Assembly: GCA_038326995.1 (NCBI GenBank)
Contig: JBBQKP010000002.1
Coordinates: forward strand, 1 to 39,850
Reading direction: 5' to 3'
From: JBBQKP01 sp038326995
GTDB taxonomy: Bacteria > Planctomycetota > Phycisphaerae > Tepidisphaerales > Tepidisphaeraceae
Length of the DNA stretch: 39,850 bases
The notes under the pieces were generated by a model. It did not search any database, had not been told where the DNA came from, and was given only the letters and a program-made list of their open reading frames with translations. Position numbers and translations under genes: made by a program. This document shows, piece by piece, positions 31,839 through 39,831 of the stretch. Numbering within the stretch: position 1 is the first letter of the stretch; each line of letters opens with the position of its first letter.

Positions 31839-32573
31839 ATGCAATCGGACGATATATCAAGCGCCAGGCGCGTGGCACTGGTCACGGGCGGAGCAAAACG
31901 CGTGGGCAGGGCGATTGTCGAGCGGCTGTCGGCGGCGGGGTTTATGGTGCTGTTCACCTTCAACAGTTCCGAGCAGGAGGCGGACGAACTCGTTGAACTC
32001 GGGCTGGGCGAAGCGATTCGGTGTGACCTGACCAAGCCCGAATCGGCTGCGGAGCATTTATCCAATTCTGTGTCACTCTGGGCAGATCGCCTCGATGTAT
32101 TGGTTCACAATGCGTCGGCATGGGAGCCGCAAAGTTTCGGCAAGATCACTGCCTCGTCGATCGAGCAGGTGATGAAGGTTCATGTCGAGTCGCCGCTATT
32201 GATCACGCAGGCTCTGGCCCCGTTGTTACGCCGCACTCAGGGGCACGTGGTGACGATGCTTGACACGATGGCCGAGCGCGGCTGGCCAGGCTATAGCGCG
32301 TATGCCGCAAGCAAGTCGGCGCTGGCATCGCTCACGATGTCGCTGGCGCGCGAGCTTGCGCCAGATGTGACGGTGAACGGCATCGCGCCTGGCGTCGTCG
32401 ATTGGCCGAAAGATATGCCCGAAGAGGAACGGCGTTCTTACTTGAAGCGTGTACCGCTCGGCCGAGCGGGTACGCCTCAAGACGTCGCGGAGCTGGTTTA
32501 TTTTCTCGCGACGGGCGGACGGTACATTAATGGGCAGATCATTCGCCTCGACGGCGGCAGATCAGTTGTTTGA
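31839..32573 (+). CDS. SDR oxidoreductase, pteridine-reductase/FolM-like
   Basis: From ATG 31839 the product has 244 residues. The cofactor motif is TGGAKRVGRAI; the TGxxKRxG form is characteristic of pteridine reductases and FolM-type dihydromonapterin reductases, as opposed to the TGxxxGIG of most SDRs. HNASAWEP takes the place of NNAG, GYSAYAASKSAL carries YxxxK, and VNGIAPGVVDWP and RYINGQIIRLDGGRSV are normal SDR end motifs. It may reduce pterin or folate; FabG-like activity is the alternative. ATG 31830 is another possible start. It is convergent with the kinase gene with 38 bp between stops. Confidence 0.82.
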   Translation: MQSDDISSARRVALVTGGAKRVGRAIVERLSAAGFMVLFTFNSSEQEADELVELGLGEAIRCDLTKPESAAEHLSNSVSLWADRLDVLVHNASAWEPQSFGKITASSIEQVMKVHVESPLLITQALAPLLRRTQGHVVTMLDTMAERGWPGYSAYAASKSALASLTMSLARELAPDVTVNGIAPGVVDWPKDMPEEERRSYLKRVPLGRAGTPQDVAELVYFLATGGRYINGQIIRLDGGRSVV

Positions 32574-32611
32574 TCGGTGGTGTGATCGGTTATTTAATCG
32601 ACTGCAGAAAA

Positions 32612-34093
32612 CTACTTGCCCGAAACAATGAGCGCGACAACCAAAATGACGTTAAGCAAGGCGGAGACCGCGCCCGCAACCACGAGCGCGATCACGCCCG
32701 GGTGAGAGAACGGCGATGCGGCGGGAAGCCGTTCGATGTCTATTGTGTGCGCGGTGGATTCAAGGCGTGAGATGGAATCGAGATCGACCTGATGGGTGGC
32801 GTGTTCGGGCGGGCGGCCGTCCTGGACACTCTTGAGGTCGCTGATGACGTCGCGTGTATCTGCATAACGCTCACGCTTGTCCTTGGCCATACACAGTTCG
32901 ATGATTTGCGAGATTCCGGCCGAGAGTGAAGGGACGAGGTGATCGGCAGGAGTGAGGTTGTCCTTCAGATGCTTGTGCATGACGGCGGTAGGTGTTTCGC
33001 CGTCGAACGGCGGGCGGCCTGTCACCATGTGATAGAGCGTCGCGCCCAGGGAATAAATGTCGGCGCGGAAATCGATATCGATCTCGCCGCGGATTTGCTC
33101 GGGGCTGATGTAATAAGGCGTGCCGTAGGCTTTCCCGGCTTCAAGCTCGGCGGCCTGTTTGTCGGACATATCTCGCGCGAGACCAAGGTCGGTCAGTTTA
33201 GCAACGCCTTGGGGAGTGAGTAGGATGTTCTTTGGTTTGACGTCGCGATGGATCAGGCCGCGCTGGTGGGCGTGATGAAGCGCGTCCGCCATCTGCAGGA
33301 CGATGTCAACGGCTTCGGTCTCCGTGAAGCTTCTTCCCTCGCCCACGGGTGGTGGCTGCATGACGTCGTAGAGCGTGCGGCCCTCGACATACTCCATTAC
33401 GAAATAGTGCCAACCCTCGGGCGAGGCGCCGACGTCGATCGCCTGAACAATATTGTTGTGTGAAAGTCGAGCGGCGGCCTTTCCTTCACGATAAAAGCGA
33501 TCAACGAAGTCCTGATTTTCATTGCTCTTTTTGGGAAGCACCTTGATCGCCACGATGCGATCGAGAGAAATCTGTCGGCCCTTGTAGACCTTCGCCATCG
33601 CGCCCTTGCCTAAAAGCGACAGCAGCTGATAGCCCGGAATTTGCGAACTGCGACGCTCGTCAAGCTGACGCTTGAGCCGCTTCGCCTGATTGAGAGTGAG
33701 GAAGGCGTGCTCGACCAGCAAATCGGCTAGTGACCGCGCATTGGGGTCACTCGACTGTTTTTGCTGCTCCCTGCAAAACTGGACTTCGTCCTTGGTCACG
33801 AGTCCGGTGTCGACGACGTGCTTTCCGATTTCAGTATCGAGCGGAAGTCCGGTGACGGGCGAATGATCGGACTTGGAGTCGCCCGGCTTACCACCGGAAG
33901 CCGATGCGGATGACGAATTTGAGAAATTCATTCCCCCTGCGGAAGAGGTTTCGACTGAGATCAGCGCCGGCAATTCCAATGAACTGCCAGATGAGTTACC
34001 TGAAAAACTGCCGGGTGTAGGGTCGGGAACAGAGCTTGCCTCGAATGGTCGCGGTGTTTCTGCGGAGTTTGTGGTGCGGTCGATTCGACTCAT
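32612..34093 (-). CDS. Membrane-anchored Ser/Thr protein kinase with N-terminal GspE-N/MshEN-like domain
   Basis: The 493 residues have four parts. 1-85 is low-complexity Ser/Gly/Pro, including GNSSGSS. 86-150 resembles the N-terminal domain of type II/IV secretion ATPases (GKHVVDTGLVTKDEVQFC, then LADLLVEHAFLTLNQAKRL), a small helical module that can bind cyclic di-GMP in some proteins. 155-425 is the kinase: glycine loop LGKGAMAKVY, Lys184 in AIKV, HRDVKPKN (282-289), DLG at 302-304 instead of DFG, GTPYYISPEQ. 467-490 is a C-terminal transmembrane segment. All catalytic residues are present, so it should be active; the third glycine of the loop is Ala. It likely phosphorylates cytoplasmic proteins from the membrane. 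The 269 bp upstream (34094-34362) show no gene. Confidence 0.92.
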   Translation of the reverse strand: MSRIDRTTNSAETPRPFEASSVPDPTPGSFSGNSSGSSLELPALISVETSSAGGMNFSNSSSASASGGKPGDSKSDHSPVTGLPLDTEIGKHVVDTGLVTKDEVQFCREQQKQSSDPNARSLADLLVEHAFLTLNQAKRLKRQLDERRSSQIPGYQLLSLLGKGAMAKVYKGRQISLDRIVAIKVLPKKSNENQDFVDRFYREGKAAARLSHNNIVQAIDVGASPEGWHYFVMEYVEGRTLYDVMQPPPVGEGRSFTETEAVDIVLQMADALHHAHQRGLIHRDVKPKNILLTPQGVAKLTDLGLARDMSDKQAAELEAGKAYGTPYYISPEQIRGEIDIDFRADIYSLGATLYHMVTGRPPFDGETPTAVMHKHLKDNLTPADHLVPSLSAGISQIIELCMAKDKRERYADTRDVISDLKSVQDGRPPEHATHQVDLDSISRLESTAHTIDIERLPAASPFSHPGVIALVVAGAVSALLNVILVVALIVSGK

Positions 34094-34362
34094 AGCGTGT
34101 ATCGCGTTTAAGGCATGCGGACTAAGTCGAACAGCTTTGCGTGAACATTATGAAAGACTTCGATCTGATGCAATGGTATTTTTAGCGTAAGAACATCCAA
34201 AACCCCAATTAAAGCGTAATTTAACGCGACTCTGACGAGCGGCTGCTACGACGCTATACATTTCGCACTGTCCAGCTGAAATTCTTAAAATAATACCAAC
34301 GCATTATTGGACTACATGCGCAGATGAGCGAATTGACTCGCTGCCGAATATTTTGCTGACGA

Positions 34363-34896
34363 CTATTTAGCTGGCTTCGAGTCGACAGCTTGTGAAGCGT
34401 ATTTTGCGAATGCGTCTCGCAGCATCTTTTGCTCGACTTTCGCGACATCGCCGTAGCCGTCCAGCGTCTTCAATTCGCGCAGCGCGAGCATGAGATAGTT
34501 TTCGCCAAGATACTCGCGCGCTTCAGGGAAGTCGGGCCGGATTGAAAGCGCTTTGAGATACGTTTCACGTGCTTCATCAAGTCGTCCCAGCTTGCGCATC
34601 GAATATGCGATCATGTTGATCGTGCTGGGGTCATCCGCCTTCGCGCGATCGGCGGCCTGGAAATGTTTGAGCGACGTCTCGTACTCACCGCGTTCGACCG
34701 CCTCGGTGCCCGCTTTAAATTCACTGTCGGCAATACTCGCGGGCGATGCGGGCGTTTCTCGCGGCTTCGACGGGGCTGCATTGCTCGGGTTGGAAACCAG
34801 TTGCGATAATGCCGTAGTCGCGATCACACCCGCGATCAATCCTGCATAAAATTTTCTGTCGATCATTTTCGAGGCTGTAATTTTCTTGCAGATCAT
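34363..34896 (-). CDS. Exported TPR-repeat protein
   Basis: From ATG 34896 this gives 177 residues. The start is set by AAGGAAA about 7-9 nt upstream; an open frame to 35004 lacks a site. The N-terminus is a signal or anchor (FYAGLIAGVIATTALSQLV). After an Ala/Pro-rich spacer, TPR units follow: FKAGTEAVERGEYETSLKHF, then NMIAYSMRKLGRLDEARETY and LSIRPDFPEAREYLGENYLM. A TPR protein with one or two repeats usually mediates protein contacts. It is divergent from ppsR with an 85-bp gap. Confidence 0.8.
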   Translation of the reverse strand: MICKKITASKMIDRKFYAGLIAGVIATTALSQLVSNPSNAAPSKPRETPASPASIADSEFKAGTEAVERGEYETSLKHFQAADRAKADDPSTINMIAYSMRKLGRLDEARETYLKALSIRPDFPEAREYLGENYLMLALRELKTLDGYGDVAKVEQKMLRDAFAKYASQAVDSKPAK

Positions 34897-34981
34897 CAAG
34901 ATTTCCTTTTTAGTTGTTGAATTTAGGCGAGTCGAACACATCCGAATATTAGGCAACGTCAAGCGAAAGATCGCGTGAGCC

Positions 34982-35836
34982 ATGGCAAAATCAAGTGTGA
35001 TCAAAAAGACTTTCAGGCCCGTGTTGCTTCACGTCATTTCAGACTCCACAGGCAACCTCGCAGCGCACATGACTGCGGCGCTGCTCACGCAGTTTCCGCC
35101 GGGCACGTTCGAGGTTCGCCATTGGAATTTTCAGACCCGCGAAGCGGTCACGTCGACGATGACACAGATCGTGCATAAGAGTGATTCGAGCATCGCGGCA
35201 GTCGTTCATGCGGTGGTCGACCCGGTGCTGAAAAAGGCGATTTCGCGCACGTGCGACAAGGGAAAAATACCCTGCCGAGACCTCACCGGAGACTTCGTCA
35301 AATTTCTGAGTGACGTCAGCACAATGAAACCCGTCGCCAGCATTAAACGGCTGCATGAAGTGAGCGATAATTATCTGCGCCGTATCGATGCGATGGAGTT
35401 TACATTGGCCCACGACGACGGTTTGAAGCTGGATTCGATCGATCAGGCGGACGTTGTGCTTGCGGGTATTTCGCGGACGAGTAAGTCACCAACCAGCATC
35501 TATCTCGGGCAACACGGGTATCGGTGTGCGAACGTCGCGCTGGCGATCGAGGTCGAGCCGCCCGCCGAGCTTTTGGCGATGCCGCCTGAAAAAGTGTTCG
35601 GGCTGGTGATTGACCCCAATCGACTGGCTGACGTGCGAAGCACGAGACAGCGTGGATGGTCGATGTCGGATGGCAAATACAATTCGCTCGAGCACATCAT
35701 CAGCGAGGTGCGGTGGAGTCGGCGATTGTTTACGAAGCAGGGATGGCGTGTGCTTGATGTGTCGAGTAGTGCGATCGAGGAAACGGCACACAAGATTATC
35801 GAAATGCTCAAGGCGGACAAACAGACGGCCAAGTGA
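34982..35836 (+). CDS. ppsR: PEP synthetase / PPDK regulatory protein (PpsR, DUF299)
   Basis: These bifunctional enzymes use ADP to phosphorylate a Thr in pyruvate phosphate dikinase or PEP synthetase, and phosphate to remove it. The 284 residues match the family throughout: LLHVISDSTGNLAAHM, DVVLAGISRTSKSPTSIYLG (the P-loop-like block at 158-176), GYRCANVALAIE, and VFGLVIDPNRLADVR. The length is normal for the family. The start ATG 34982 has no SD. The target enzyme is not in the window. It implies control of PEP/pyruvate flux, that is, switching between glycolysis and gluconeogenesis. Confidence 0.94.
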   Translation: MAKSSVIKKTFRPVLLHVISDSTGNLAAHMTAALLTQFPPGTFEVRHWNFQTREAVTSTMTQIVHKSDSSIAAVVHAVVDPVLKKAISRTCDKGKIPCRDLTGDFVKFLSDVSTMKPVASIKRLHEVSDNYLRRIDAMEFTLAHDDGLKLDSIDQADVVLAGISRTSKSPTSIYLGQHGYRCANVALAIEVEPPAELLAMPPEKVFGLVIDPNRLADVRSTRQRGWSMSDGKYNSLEHIISEVRWSRRLFTKQGWRVLDVSSSAIEETAHKIIEMLKADKQTAK

Positions 35837-35869
35837 CGAAAAGCCCATGGACTTGATGTTTCTTTTGAA

Positions 35870-35899
35870 GTGACAAATGATCGGCGAGCGCGTTATGAT
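35870..35899 (+). promoter_or_regulatory. Promoter-like pair with leaderless geometry
   Basis: GTGACA (35870-35875), 18 bp, TATGAT (35894-35899), then CTCGCC and the ATG at 35906. This is one of the best promoter-like matches of the leaderless type in the window. Confidence 0.55.
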
Positions 35900-35905
35900 C
35901 TCGCC

Positions 35906-37225
35906 ATGCGATACAACCAACACAGGCAGCTTCTGTCGGCACGAAATTTTTCCGATCGCGTCAAGGCAGGAATTTATTCGGCGCTGCTTTGCTGTGTAGT
36001 CGTGAACTCCGCATCTGGCGCACGTGCCGAATCTGTCGGTTCGACGGCGAAGCCCGTGGTCCAGGCTGCGAGCGATTCGGCCTTGGCCGATTCTGCTGCC
36101 GTTCGAACACAAAATCTGATCGACTCTGGTCTGGGGTTTCTCAAGAGCAAGCAGCTCGACGACGGCGGTTGGGCAAGTGAGCGGATGCCCCCGGCTGTGA
36201 CGGCGCTTGTGCTTCGCGCGTTCGTGCGCGACGCCGCGTACACAGCCGAGACGGATTTCGTACACCGCGGGTTCGATCGCCTGTTGCAGTTCCAACTCGA
36301 TGACGGCGGCATCTACAAGGACCTGCTCGCCAACTACAACACCGCGATCGCCATCAGTGCTTTGTCACACGTTCCAGGCGACCGGTTCAAGCCTCAGATC
36401 GACCGGGCTATTGCTTATCTCAAACGCCTTCAGTGGACTCCTGAAACCCGGCCGGAGTTTTCTGATGCAAAGGAAACTCAAACCGGCCAGCAAGTGGTGA
36501 AAGACGACAAAGACCCGTTCTACGGCGGGTTCGGCTACGGCGGTCGAAGTCGCGGGGCAGGGCGACCTGACTTGTCGAACGTGCAGATGACGCTCGATGC
36601 GCTTCACGATGCGGGCGTTCCCGCTTCCGACCCGGCCATCCAGCGCGCCCTCGCCTTCGTCACGCGAACGCAAAATTTCTCCGAAACCAATGACCAAAGT
36701 TGGAGCGGCAATGACGGCGGATTCGTTTACGGACCTTCCGACAACAGGCAGGGCGAGAGCTTTGCAGGTGAGTTCACCGACGATGCCGGGCAGCGACGTT
36801 TGCGAAGCTACGGCTCGATGACCTATGCGGGCCTGAAAAGTTTTATCTACGCAGGGCTTTCAAAAGACGACCCTCGCGTGGTCGCGGCATGGAACTGGAT
36901 CAACTCCAATTGGTCGCTCGATGAAAACCCCGGCATGCGGGCTGGTAATCCTGACAACGCCAGGCACGGCTATTTTTATTATCTCCACACGCTCGCACGA
37001 ACGCTTAATGAGTATGACGAGCCGACGATCACGCTGAGTGACGGATCAAAAATTGATTGGCGCGTTGCCCTGATCGACAAACTCGCCTCACTTCAACAGG
37101 ACGACGGCAGTTGGGTCGGCGAGAAGCGATGGATGGAAGACAGCCCGATCATCGTGACCAGCTATGTCGTCAACGCGCTTCAAGACCTGCAGGAAGACCT
37201 CAAGCAGCACCCGGCTAAGCAATGA
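35906..37225 (+). CDS. Secreted prenyltransferase/squalene-cyclase-fold repeat protein
   Basis: From ATG 35906 it has 439 residues; 35870 would add 12 that read through the promoter-like boxes. A signal peptide is seen (IYSALLCCVVVNSASGARA). The body has the alpha-alpha toroid repeats of the prenyltransferase/squalene-oxidase superfamily: LDDGGWASE, QLDDGGIYKD, GRSRGAGRPDLSNVQMTLDA, GNDGGFVYGP and QQDDGSWVGE, each with the QxDGxW-like motif. The DxDD motif of squalene-hopene cyclase and the zinc ligands of protein prenyltransferases are not apparent, so it is probably not an enzyme of those types. Such exported proteins are common in Planctomycetes and their role is unknown. Confidence 0.85.
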   Translation: MRYNQHRQLLSARNFSDRVKAGIYSALLCCVVVNSASGARAESVGSTAKPVVQAASDSALADSAAVRTQNLIDSGLGFLKSKQLDDGGWASERMPPAVTALVLRAFVRDAAYTAETDFVHRGFDRLLQFQLDDGGIYKDLLANYNTAIAISALSHVPGDRFKPQIDRAIAYLKRLQWTPETRPEFSDAKETQTGQQVVKDDKDPFYGGFGYGGRSRGAGRPDLSNVQMTLDALHDAGVPASDPAIQRALAFVTRTQNFSETNDQSWSGNDGGFVYGPSDNRQGESFAGEFTDDAGQRRLRSYGSMTYAGLKSFIYAGLSKDDPRVVAAWNWINSNWSLDENPGMRAGNPDNARHGYFYYLHTLARTLNEYDEPTITLSDGSKIDWRVALIDKLASLQQDDGSWVGEKRWMEDSPIIVTSYVVNALQDLQEDLKQHPAKQ

Positions 37226-37345
37226 TCTAACCTTCACGACAACCGATCTCGCTGATGTCAGGGCTTATGCTCGTGTTGCATTAGAAACGATCTTCGTCGT
37301 GTCTCGCGTCCTCGGACGTATGCACAGTCCTACGCAGTGAGTTAG

Positions 37346-37381
37346 TCAGGGATTTACTCAGGGATTTACTCAGGGATTTAA
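37346..37381. repeat. 12-bp tandem repeat upstream of the PEP-CTERM gene, three copies
   Basis: TCAGGGATTTAC occurs twice and a third time with its end altered. Each copy carries CAGGGA, an SD-like string, but the nearest copy is 18 bp from the GTG start, too far to act directly. The preceding 37226-37345 shows no gene. Confidence 0.88.
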
Positions 37382-37398
37382 ACGAGCGGGAGCAACAA

Positions 37399-39831
37399 GT
37401 GAACTACAGCAAGCGTCGGAATACGCGACAGCATACAGGTCTGGCGGCTCTTTTGGCGTGTGTGTCGGCGACTCAAAGCGCGCACGCAATTGATCTGCTC
37501 AATGCCTTGCCGGCCTCACTCGATCAGCCGCGGATCAACGCGTATTTTTCCCGCACCGCAAATGGGGCACCGATTGTCGCCTCAGGAGTCGGGCTTGATT
37601 CATTCAACGTGCAGGCGTTTTTTGACACTGGTGCGAGCGGTCTTTTGCTGTCGAATGAGACGGCCGACCTGCTGGGTATTGTACGCGATTCTTCCAACGA
37701 TCAGCTCATCGTCACTAGCGATGTCGGCGTCGTGGGTTCGAGCAATTTCAACGTGTCCGAGCCGCTCTACCTGTCGCTCGCGCCTTACACGCAGAGTGTC
37801 GACGTCGACAACCTCGCCACGTACCAAAGCGTCTACAACACACGCATTCGCTCGAACGGCGGTGCAAACGCGGGCGGACCGATACGCAGCAAAATCGGGC
37901 CCGTCGGAAACATCGATCCCATACTCCAGAATCTCGACGTTATCGGCATGCCCGCCATGCGTGGTCAGCGCGTCGTCATGGACAACCGCGCCTTGAATTC
38001 CACCTTCCTCAGCACCATCGACACCTATGTCTACACGCCCAATCAGCCCACTGTTCACGGCCCGGGCGTGCCTGTCACTTCGCACTCCATCAAACTGAGT
38101 TACGCGAACTTTGACCGCTACAGTGTAGTTACGCCCGTCGGCGCACCCGGAGGAACGACTTGGGACAATCCGTTCATCGGCCCGAACCCGAACAGACCGG
38201 TCGGCATGGTCGATACCACGCCCGCCGCAAGGTTGTCTCTAGGAAATCTCTCGTCAGAATCAAGTCTGCTTCTGGATACCGGCGCCGCTGCCAGCATTCT
38301 CTCCGAAGCCAGAGCGGCAGACCTCGGCGTCACCTACGACCCCGCGACCGTCAATACCGACAATCCGATTCTCCTGGGCGTTCCGCTCGACAGTCAGTTC
38401 CAACTGACCATTGGCGGCATCGGTGGAACCAAGAAAATCGCGGGCTTCTTTGCCGACAAGATGCTCATCCGTACGGAGCAGGGAAACGCCTCAGACAACA
38501 ACGACCCCAACCATTTCAACTACATCGGCGCGCCGTTTCTCATCCTCGATATCAGCCTTACTGATCCCATCACGCAAGTCCCCTTCACGCTCGACGGCAT
38601 CCTGGGAATGAACTTTCTCACCGCGTCGGCATTCATCGAAGAATCCAACGTCCCGGGCCAGCTTCCGGGATTTCTCGCTTTCGCGGCGGGCTCGTTCGAC
38701 TTTGTCGTCTTCGATGACGTCGAAGGGAAGCTCAAAGTCAACTACACCCCGCCCATGCCGGGCCTGAGCTGGCTCGGTGATATCTCCCGCAACAACACGG
38801 GCGACTGGGAGGTGGGCGGTATTTCCACGAACTGGGTTGGCGCATCCCTGACCAATTACACGCAGGGCTTTGAAGCTCGTTTCACTGACTCGGCCGTCAG
38901 CTTTCGCGTCAACATTCAGGACATCGTCACGCCCAGCCATACCGACTTCAATCTCACCGATTCCGAAACCGCCTACACGCTGCGTGGACCGGGGCACATC
39001 GGCGGCACGGGCAGCTTCGCGTTGCGCGGCGCGGGGCGGGTCAGGATCGAATCGCAAAATACCTACACCGGCAGCACGACCGTCGAGGGCGGCATCCTCA
39101 TCTTCGCCGCGCCTCAGAACATCGGCCCGGTGCTCGTCGCACAAGCGGGCACTTTACTCATGGAAACGTCGCAGCGTTTCGGCGGCTTGCGAATCGACGG
39201 TATCGCACAAACCACCAGCGGCAATCGGCAGATCATCATCACGCCCACGCTCGTCGTCGGGCCCCAAGGACGATTCGACATCGGTAATGACGGCGTCGTG
39301 ATCGACTTCGACCCGGCCGAGCCGACCGATCAAAACGCTCTTCGTCTTTCCCTTCTTTTGGGCCTTGGGCCCTCGACAGGCATTGTCTCATCCGTTTCGC
39401 TTTCCGACACAAGGCAAGGCGTCGGCTACGCACTCGTTTCCAATGTCGCAAATCCGTCTCTCTTCTTCGGTAGCGGATTCGACTCAACATCCGTGCTGAT
39501 TCGCGCGACGCTTCTGGGCGATACCAATCTCGACGCCGCCGTCGATTTTAACGATCTGGTGAATCTCGCGCGGTCGTTTAATGAGCCCGGGTTCTGGAAC
39601 GCGGGCGACTCCAACTATGACGGCATCGTCAACTTCACCGATCTCGTGATCATCGCGCGAAATTTCAATCTGTCACTCCTGCCGGGCGGCGGCGGCGTCT
39701 TGTCGATCAACGGCGGCGGGGCGGACTTCCCCGCCGAATGGGCCCGCGCACTGACAACCATACCCGAGCCCGCGTCGCTCGGCTTGATCGCAATGGTCGG
39801 CAGCCTCAAGATGCGTCGGCGAGCCCGATAG
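37399..39831 (+). CDS. Surface protein: two-lobed aspartic-protease-like domain, PATR repeat, dockerin-like pair, PEP-CTERM
   Basis: GTG 37399 is chosen because GGGAG lies 7 nt upstream and a signal peptide follows (LAALLACVSATQSAHA). In 810 residues: a first catalytic-type motif FFDTGASGLLLS (Asp76) with its later hydrophobic-Gly partner VIGMPAM; a second, LLLDTGAAASILSE (Asp293) with ILGMNFL. Two DTGA motifs ~217 residues apart in one chain resemble a pepsin-type enzyme. At ~555-600 lies an autotransporter-type repeat (NTYTGSTTVEGGILIFA). At ~708-760 two calcium-loop motifs, GDTNLDAAVDFNDLVNLARS and GDSNYDGIVNFTDLVIIAR, form a type I dockerin pair. The C-terminus IPEPASLGLIAM ... RRRAR is a PEP-CTERM sorting signal. 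Likely a cell-surface or matrix protein; activity is inferred. Confidence 0.85.
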   Translation: MNYSKRRNTRQHTGLAALLACVSATQSAHAIDLLNALPASLDQPRINAYFSRTANGAPIVASGVGLDSFNVQAFFDTGASGLLLSNETADLLGIVRDSSNDQLIVTSDVGVVGSSNFNVSEPLYLSLAPYTQSVDVDNLATYQSVYNTRIRSNGGANAGGPIRSKIGPVGNIDPILQNLDVIGMPAMRGQRVVMDNRALNSTFLSTIDTYVYTPNQPTVHGPGVPVTSHSIKLSYANFDRYSVVTPVGAPGGTTWDNPFIGPNPNRPVGMVDTTPAARLSLGNLSSESSLLLDTGAAASILSEARAADLGVTYDPATVNTDNPILLGVPLDSQFQLTIGGIGGTKKIAGFFADKMLIRTEQGNASDNNDPNHFNYIGAPFLILDISLTDPITQVPFTLDGILGMNFLTASAFIEESNVPGQLPGFLAFAAGSFDFVVFDDVEGKLKVNYTPPMPGLSWLGDISRNNTGDWEVGGISTNWVGASLTNYTQGFEARFTDSAVSFRVNIQDIVTPSHTDFNLTDSETAYTLRGPGHIGGTGSFALRGAGRVRIESQNTYTGSTTVEGGILIFAAPQNIGPVLVAQAGTLLMETSQRFGGLRIDGIAQTTSGNRQIIITPTLVVGPQGRFDIGNDGVVIDFDPAEPTDQNALRLSLLLGLGPSTGIVSSVSLSDTRQGVGYALVSNVANPSLFFGSGFDSTSVLIRATLLGDTNLDAAVDFNDLVNLARSFNEPGFWNAGDSNYDGIVNFTDLVIIARNFNLSLLPGGGGVLSINGGGADFPAEWARALTTIPEPASLGLIAMVGSLKMRRRAR

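Noticed and set aside
34094..34362. Possible small gene or RNA in the kinase/TPR gap
   Set aside because: The stretch is more AT-rich and has small hairpins (AGCGA/TCGCT, CCAA/TTGG), but no stable long fold, no U-tract and no convincing small reading frame with a start signal.
35486..36295. A 269-codon minus-strand frame across the ppsR end and the toroid-fold gene start
   Set aside because: It spans two plus-strand genes and their promoter-like region; no domain is visible.
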